DNA from: Bacillota bacterium
GTDB taxonomy: Bacteria > Bacillota > Limnochordia > Darwinibacteriales > Darwinibacteriaceae
Length of the DNA: 25,848 bases
Assembly (NCBI GenBank): GCA_012799115.1
Contig: JAAZLY010000005.1
Location: 1-25,848, forward strand
Reading direction: 5' to 3'
The position numbers and the translations under genes were made by a program. This document shows positions 21,673 to 25,848 of this stretch, one piece after another (position 1 is the stretch's first letter; each line of letters opens with the position of its first letter). The notes beneath the pieces were generated by a model. That model saw only the letters and a list, made by a program, of their open reading frames with translations, did not search any database and had not been told where the DNA came from.

Positions 21673-22947
21673 ATGTGGAGGCGGTTGATCCGCAGTCGGG
21701 GGTTTGTACTGTTGATATTTGCAGTCATCTTCAGCTTCGGTATTCTGGGCCAAGTGGATACCCGAATGCATATTGGTGGAAGTGACTGGGACTTGGATAG
21801 TCTAATCTACATTAATGTAGATGACTATCTATTAGAGGACTTCGCTTATCTTGATAGTGATCTCGTAAGACAAGACGTTAATCCTTCCCGAGAAGAACTT
21901 CCGACCCTGCAAACGACCTTCCATGCCGAAGCTAACTTCGACAAAACAACGACAATTGCCTCGGGAAATCCCGAGTATGGTCCCATAGAAATGTTGGACT
22001 TTGAGCAAACGAGACTGGCGGTTGTGACCGCAGGTGAAGACTCGGTAGCAGATTCGGTAGCAGATGTAACAATTGAAATCGAAACCGAAACGTCAGTAGA
22101 AACACTACTAGCGGACGGGACCGAGACACTTGAAGTTCCGGAGGCGGTGGCCCGAGTCGAGGCGCCTGTTCCTGTTTCGCAGCCTCCCCAAGTTGTGGAG
22201 GAAAAGAAGCCAGAAACGAAACAAGAAAAGGCCCCTATCTTTGTGCACAAGGTTCGCTCAGGGGAGACTTTGTGGGATATCGCACTGGCGTATGGGGTTT
22301 CTGTTGATACGATTTCATCAGCAAACGATTTGAGGAACAAGAATTATCTCTCTATCGGTCAGGAGTTGCAGATTCCATCCGTAAATGGGGTATTGCATCA
22401 AATCGCTTCAGGTGAGAGTCTCTGGGAGATTTCCGAACGTTACAATGTTCCGGTAGATGAGATTACGAGAGTAAATGAAATTAGTGATCCCAGCCGTATT
22501 CAACCGAACATGAAAATCGTGATCCCCGGGGCTACTCAGCTCAGACCACGTGACGTTCTTCTTGTCAACGGACAGCTGCAAAAGGCCTTTGATTGGCCGG
22601 TAAGGGGAAGGATTTCCTCTGCGTTTGGTCCACGATGGGGTAGAATGCATAATGGTCTTGACCTAGCAGTCTCCACAGGTACTCATGTGAAGGCGGCAGC
22701 AGATGGGCGGGTTACCTTTGCAGGTTGGAATGGCGGCTATGGCATTTTGGTCATTATTGATCATGGTAACGGAATTGAAACTCGTTATGCTCACAACTCC
22801 CGCCTGAATGTTAAAGTTGGGCAGAGGGTTTCGCGAGGAGAAACAGTGGCTTATAGCGGTAATACAGGAGTTTCCACTGGTCCCCATGTCCACTTCGAGA
22901 TTCGTTACCGCAACAATCCTGTGAATCCCCAAACATATCTGAAATAA
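21673..22947 (+). CDS. LysM / M23 peptidase, membrane-anchored peptidoglycan hydrolase
   Basis: The 424-residue protein cleaves peptidoglycan cross-links outside the membrane. An N-terminal anchor (about 10-26) is followed by an acidic, low-complexity spacer (about 30-185), two LysM peptidoglycan-binding modules (about 190-236 and 241-286) and an M23 LytM domain (about 309-415). The zinc ligands His326 and Asp330 (HNGLD) and His407, plus catalytic His374 (YAHNS) and His405 (HVH), are all present, so the enzyme should be active, unlike many degenerate EnvC/NlpD-type members. ATG 21673 follows GGGAGG; longer in-frame starts overlap rho. A role in sporulation or cell division is possible but not shown. 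Confidence 0.92.
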   Translation: MWRRLIRSRGFVLLIFAVIFSFGILGQVDTRMHIGGSDWDLDSLIYINVDDYLLEDFAYLDSDLVRQDVNPSREELPTLQTTFHAEANFDKTTTIASGNPEYGPIEMLDFEQTRLAVVTAGEDSVADSVADVTIEIETETSVETLLADGTETLEVPEAVARVEAPVPVSQPPQVVEEKKPETKQEKAPIFVHKVRSGETLWDIALAYGVSVDTISSANDLRNKNYLSIGQELQIPSVNGVLHQIASGESLWEISERYNVPVDEITRVNEISDPSRIQPNMKIVIPGATQLRPRDVLLVNGQLQKAFDWPVRGRISSAFGPRWGRMHNGLDLAVSTGTHVKAAADGRVTFAGWNGGYGILVIIDHGNGIETRYAHNSRLNVKVGQRVSRGETVAYSGNTGVSTGPHVHFEIRYRNNPVNPQTYLK

Positions 22948-22960
22948 TTGGTTTCTCTAA

Positions 22961-22990
22961 TTGCCAAGAGTAACTGGATTATGTTATAAT
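22961..22990 (+). promoter_or_regulatory. Strong sigma-A promoter of rpmE
   Basis: TTGCCA (22961-22966), an 18-base spacer ending TGT, and TATAAT (22985-22990) form a near-consensus promoter with an extended -10. Transcription would start near 22996, giving a leader of about 38 bases. Confidence 0.85.
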
Positions 22991-23033
22991 GTTTTTTGGT
23001 TCAGCCAGTAAAGTTAGTGAGGTGAATGAGAAC

Positions 23034-23246
23034 ATGAAAGCTGATATACATCCAAAGTACGAAACGTGCGTAGTGACTTGCTCCTGTGGAGAGACTTTTG
23101 AGACTGGGTCCACTAAGAAGGAAATCAAAGTGGAAGTGTGTTCCAAATGTCACCCCTTCTATACTGGACAAAGGCAGACGTTGAGCACCACTGGTGGTCG
23201 CGTAGAGCGTTTCCTTACCAAGTACAATATGAAGGAAAAGAACTAA
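23034..23246 (+). CDS. rpmE: Ribosomal protein L31, zinc-binding type
   Basis: The 70-residue protein is bacterial L31 of the large subunit. It is the C+ form: CxC at Cys16/Cys18 and CxxC at Cys36/Cys39 form the zinc site, followed by HPFYTGQR, the family signature, and a basic tail. ATG 23034 gives the standard MKADIHPKY start; an in-frame ATG at 22989 overlaps the promoter's -10 and is rejected. It has its own promoter and terminator (23264-23286), so it is monocistronic. A zinc-free paralogue, if any, would be elsewhere. Confidence 0.97.
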   Translation: MKADIHPKYETCVVTCSCGETFETGSTKKEIKVEVCSKCHPFYTGQRQTLSTTGGRVERFLTKYNMKEKN

Positions 23247-23263
23247 GCGAGCGATAGCGAAAG

Positions 23264-23286
23264 GCAGGGGAAACCCTGCTTTTTTT
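23264..23286 (+). terminator. Intrinsic terminator after rpmE
   Basis: GCAGGG (23264-23269), a GAAA tetraloop and CCCTGC (23274-23279) are followed by seven T residues. This is a compact, strong terminator. Confidence 0.92.
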
Positions 23287-23310
23287 GTTGAAAGCTAGAG
23301 GAGGTAAACG

Positions 23311-24246
23311 ATGGGTGTTTTTTTGGCCCCCATGGCGGGCGTGACCGATTTGCCCTTTCGTATCTTGGCGCGAGAATACGGTGCAGACTTGGTTGTCAGC
23401 GAGATGGTATCGGCGCAGGCACTTGTTTACGAGAATCGCAAGACCATAAAGATGCTTGCCCTATCAGACTTAGAGCGGCCTACTGCGATTCAAATCTTTG
23501 GCCATGACCCCCGGGTTTGTGCCGAGGCAGCAAGAATAGTCGTTGATACGGTGGCCCCTGAGATGATTGATTTGAACTTTGGTTGCCCGACGCCGAAGAT
23601 CGTGAAAAATGGTGACGGAGCAGCTCTCATGAAAGACGTGAAGCTGTTAGGAAAGATTGCGGCTGAAGTGGTTAAGGCGGTCTCCATTCCAGTAACCGCG
23701 AAGATACGCTTGGGATGGGATCAAGATAGCATTAACTGCGTCGAGGTATCTAGATGCTTGCGTGAAGCCGGAGTACATTGGATTACAGTTCACGGACGCA
23801 CCAGAGAGCAGTTCTATTCGGGTCAGGCAAACTGGGATTGGATCGCAAAGATTAAGGAAGCAACTGGTGCGGATTTTCCCATTGTGGGCAATGGGGATGT
23901 TTTTTCGCCCCAACTGGCCAAGCAGCTTCTTGATCAAACGAACTGTGATCACATCGCCATAGGCCGCGGGGCCCAAGGAAATCCTTGGATCTTCCGTCAG
24001 ATAAAGGCCTATATCGATGATCGGGTCATCTTGCCAGACCCTAGCCTCGAGGAGCGGATTGACCTGGCTATAAGGCACTTGCAGATGAAGGTGGAATACG
24101 ATGGCGAGCTGCAAGCAGTGCGAGAAATGCGTCCCCATTTGGCGTGGTATCTCAAGGGAGTCCCCCACTCCGCTGAAGCAAGGCGTATGATTAACACTAC
24201 TACGACCGCAAGTGGCATGGAGACGGTCTTGAAACAATTGTTGTAG
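23311..24246 (+). CDS. dusB: tRNA-dihydrouridine synthase, DusB type
   Basis: The FMN enzyme reduces uridine in the tRNA D-loop to dihydrouridine with NAD(P)H. The 311-residue protein has the TIM barrel start LAPMAGVTDLPFR (5-17), the catalytic Cys92 in DLNFGCPTPK followed by KNGDGAALM, the TAKIRLGWD strand, HGRTREQFY, and the FMN phosphate loops GNGDV and GRGAQGNPWIF. A helical C-terminal tRNA-binding domain begins near 245. The ATG at 23311 follows GAGGAGG; an in-frame TAA only two codons upstream prevents a longer start, so the protein lacks the roughly ten residues that usually precede the barrel. It lies alone after the rpmE terminator; its own promoter was not identified. Confidence 0.93.
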   Translation: MGVFLAPMAGVTDLPFRILAREYGADLVVSEMVSAQALVYENRKTIKMLALSDLERPTAIQIFGHDPRVCAEAARIVVDTVAPEMIDLNFGCPTPKIVKNGDGAALMKDVKLLGKIAAEVVKAVSIPVTAKIRLGWDQDSINCVEVSRCLREAGVHWITVHGRTREQFYSGQANWDWIAKIKEATGADFPIVGNGDVFSPQLAKQLLDQTNCDHIAIGRGAQGNPWIFRQIKAYIDDRVILPDPSLEERIDLAIRHLQMKVEYDGELQAVREMRPHLAWYLKGVPHSAEARRMINTTTTASGMETVLKQLL

Positions 24247-24260
24247 GTTTTTCTTCACCG

Positions 24261-24269
24261 TGATATAAT
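24261..24269 (+). promoter_or_regulatory. Extended -10 promoter of the HTH regulator pair
   Basis: TG-A-TATAAT is a perfect extended -10 element. The -35 candidates (TTGTAG at 24241, 17 bases upstream) are poor. Transcription would start near 24276. Confidence 0.65.
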
Positions 24270-24305
24270 GGCTGTGAACATAATGTGCACAGTGGCGGTG
24301 ATGGA

Positions 24306-24836
24306 GTGAGTGGTTTCTTCCGCATTGGCGATAAGCTTCTAAATCGCATCAAGCTCGAGCGGACGATTGATCGCATTTTTCAACTACGAGTGTCAGGGCT
24401 GTCTCAGCAAGAGGTAGCTAACAGGGTTGGGTGCGATCGTTCTTTTGTCTCCCGTCTAGAGACCTTGGCTGAAGTGCGTAAGGGCGGTAGTATGGCGATC
24501 ATTGGGTTTCCTTTGGCAAACACAGCAGAGTTGACAAGTGTTTGTCAGGAATTGGGAGTCGAGTATTCGCTGTTGATGAATGATGCAGAGCGCTGGGAGC
24601 TGATCGAGTCTCACGATGGTAAGACTCTCTTGAACTGGCTGATGCAACTGATGTTAGAGATGAGCGAATATGATCACGTGATTATGATAGGTTCAGACAT
24701 GCGCATTCGCCTGGCGGAGGCCATTGTTGGGGAGAAAGTGGTAGGGGTCTTGATTGGCGAATCTCCTATTGAAGAAGACTACTACTTGAACCCCCAGAAG
24801 CTTAGAGACCTCATTATATCGGTTAAAGGGGAGTAA
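24306..24836 (+). CDS. Small helix-turn-helix protein, partner of the downstream quinate-dehydrogenase-like gene
   Basis: The 176-residue protein has a helix-turn-helix at about 30-53 (GLSQQEVANRVGCDRSFVSRLE, shown in part as SQQEVANRVGCDRSFVSR). A second domain of about 110 residues looks alpha/beta (strands MAIIGFPL, HVIMIGSD and VVGVLIGE) and may bind a small ligand. GTG at 24306 is preferred because GGTGAT, which matches the 16S tail, lies three bases before it and the promoter start is near 24276; a GTG at 24285 lacks a ribosome site. It is followed after two bases by the next gene, a pairing I recall from other Firmicutes. Its targets are unknown; control of its own operon is the simplest hypothesis. 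Confidence 0.7.
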   Translation: MSGFFRIGDKLLNRIKLERTIDRIFQLRVSGLSQQEVANRVGCDRSFVSRLETLAEVRKGGSMAIIGFPLANTAELTSVCQELGVEYSLLMNDAERWELIESHDGKTLLNWLMQLMLEMSEYDHVIMIGSDMRIRLAEAIVGEKVVGVLIGESPIEEDYYLNPQKLRDLIISVKGE

Positions 24837-24838
24837 CG

Positions 24839-25753
24839 ATGAGACGGATAGTGAGTGTTAGTATTGGCTCGTCTCAAAGGGATAGCAAGGCAGTGGTCAC
24901 TGTCTGCGGGAAAGAGTTCTCCATTGAAAGAATTGGGACCGATGGCGATATGCAAAAGGCTATCGCACTCATCAGGGAACTAGATGGCAAGGTAGCAGCC
25001 TTCGGCATGGGCGGCATTGACTTGTATCTGCAAGGCGGGAACAAACGCTATATCTTGCGTGAAGCGAAGAAGATTTATCGAGCCGCACAGACGACGCCCA
25101 TGGTCGATGGCTCCGGTCTGAAGAATACCCTGGAGCGAAGAACGATCTTGGACTTGGCGAGGCAGAGCGATGCCATGTTTCGCGGCAAACGTGTCTTACT
25201 CACCTGCGCTGTTGATCGCTTTGGCATGGCTCAAGCACTGCAAGATACGGGGAGTGAGGTCTTGTATGGGGATCTCATGTTTGCCTTAGGTGTTCCTTGG
25301 CCGATTTATAGGCTGAAAGCATTGGAGACCGTGGTATCGATGTTAGCGCCCCTTGCCGTGCAACTTCCTTTTACTTGGTTGTATCCGACTGGTTCAAAGC
25401 AGGAGGATGCTCCTAACAAGAAAAAGTACGCTCAGTACTATGCGTGGGCGGACGTCATTGCTGGCGACTACCACATGATTCGCAAATATATGCCGGATGA
25501 CTTGAGTGGCAAGACCTTGATCACCAATACCATCACTGCTGATGATATCGAGTTTCTGCGGGAACGACATGTGCGGGAGCTAATTACTACAACGCCGAAC
25601 ATTGCTGGACGATCCTTTGGCACAAATGTTATGGAAGCACTGATCGTAGCTCTCTTAGAAAAGCCTTTGGCTGAGATTACACCAGATGATTACAATCAGA
25701 TGCTTGATTCCATTGGTTTTTCGCCTCGTAGGGAAATGCTTAACGCTGTCTAG
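24839..25753 (+). CDS. Conserved protein of the family often labelled quinate 5-dehydrogenase
   Basis: The 304-residue soluble protein belongs to a conserved clostridial family that is commonly labelled quinate 5-dehydrogenase. I see no standard shikimate dehydrogenase motif (no NTDG-type site, no plain GxGxxG), so the label should be treated with caution. Visible features are AAFGMGGIDLYL (about 54-65), a basic stretch around the RYILREAKK helix, a VLLTCAVDRFGMA strand-turn, and TNTITADD and TTTPNIAGRSFGTNVMEA near the C-terminus, which look like nucleotide- or sugar-binding loops. The ATG at 24839 follows AAAGGGGAG. It is translationally adjacent (two-base gap) to the HTH gene, so the pair is one operon. 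Function unassigned. Confidence 0.72.
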   Translation: MRRIVSVSIGSSQRDSKAVVTVCGKEFSIERIGTDGDMQKAIALIRELDGKVAAFGMGGIDLYLQGGNKRYILREAKKIYRAAQTTPMVDGSGLKNTLERRTILDLARQSDAMFRGKRVLLTCAVDRFGMAQALQDTGSEVLYGDLMFALGVPWPIYRLKALETVVSMLAPLAVQLPFTWLYPTGSKQEDAPNKKKYAQYYAWADVIAGDYHMIRKYMPDDLSGKTLITNTITADDIEFLRERHVRELITTTPNIAGRSFGTNVMEALIVALLEKPLAEITPDDYNQMLDSIGFSPRREMLNAV

Positions 25754-25770
25754 CCGCCGTTGACTTTAAT

Positions 25771-25792
25771 CTGTGTTTTTTCCAAAACACGG
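25771..25792 (+). repeat. Inverted repeat upstream of the right-edge promoter
   Basis: GTGTTTT (25773-25779), the spacer TTCC, and AAAACAC (25784-25790) form a perfect dyad extended by two further pairs (one T-G). It lacks a T-run directly after it, so it is a weak terminator at best. Its 7-4-7 layout is like that of many dimer operators, including Rex sites, but the half-site differs from the Rex consensus. Confidence 0.45.
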
Positions 25793-25815
25793 GAATTTAA
25801 GGGGTTGTCCTTTTC

Positions 25816-25844
25816 TTGACATCCCTTTTTTTGTTACTTATAAT
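25816..25844 (+). promoter_or_regulatory. Consensus sigma-A promoter at the right edge
   Basis: TTGACA (25816-25821), a 17-base T-rich spacer and TATAAT (25839-25844) match the sigma-A consensus exactly. The gene it drives lies beyond the window. Confidence 0.92.
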
Positions 25845-25848
25845 AGAT

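Noticed and set aside
21846..22340. Minus-strand open frame opposite the M23 gene spacer
   Set aside because: Low-complexity Ser/Thr/Val product mirrors the acidic low-complexity spacer of the real gene.

Overview
The window reads as a chromosomal segment of an anaerobic, low-to-middle GC Firmicute (Bacillota), probably a deep clostridial or Limnochordia-like lineage. This rests on strong AGGAGG-type ribosome sites, many TTG and GTG starts, intrinsic terminators, a redox repressor Rex, formate-tetrahydrofolate ligase, and gene orders known from Firmicutes. Those orders are htrA / CxxH-CxxC protein / rlmH, and argS ... pyrG ... fba ... rho ... rpmE. The taxon is inferred from gene content and order, not from a marker gene comparison. 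No tRNA, rRNA, CRISPR array or insertion sequence was seen.

Layout. Bases 1-318 form a structured leader: a 36-codon ORF with a near-perfect ribosome site, an intrinsic terminator and mutually exclusive stems ahead of an ABC-F ATPase (319-2196). Then come a sugar-phosphate isomerase/epimerase-like TIM barrel protein and folD. An unrecognised membrane-anchored protein on the minus strand overlaps the folD 3' end. A promoter, a cobalamin riboswitch and a probable terminator precede a btuF-btuC-btuD vitamin B12 importer (5374-7977). A hairpin that buries the ribosome site precedes the membrane-anchored protease HtrA. After its terminator come a 55-residue CxxH/CxxC protein (too short for most ORF callers), rlmH, rex, a dihydrolipoyl dehydrogenase and fhs. 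The last three, with folD, point to one-carbon and NADH-linked anaerobic metabolism.

After an intergenic region holding a promoter inside a long inverted repeat plus a terminator come argS, a DUF624-like membrane protein, pyrG, a DUF151 bifunctional nuclease, two unrecognised genes (one secreted, one with two mirror-image zinc knuckles), fba, rho, a LysM/M23 peptidoglycan hydrolase, rpmE and dusB. A small HTH regulator and its partner, a protein of the family often labelled quinate 5-dehydrogenase, follow. A consensus sigma-A promoter runs off the right edge.

The most striking observation is that the CTP synthase (pyrG) appears to have lost both its glutaminase nucleophile (Cys to Ser380) and its catalytic histidine (His to Gln505), although the synthetase half and the glutamine-binding residues look intact. 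It sits at the usual housekeeping locus. Next in interest are the candidate attenuator of the ABC-F gene, the hairpin that sequesters the htrA ribosome site, the operator/attenuator arrangement before argS, and the altered HIGH motif in ArgS.
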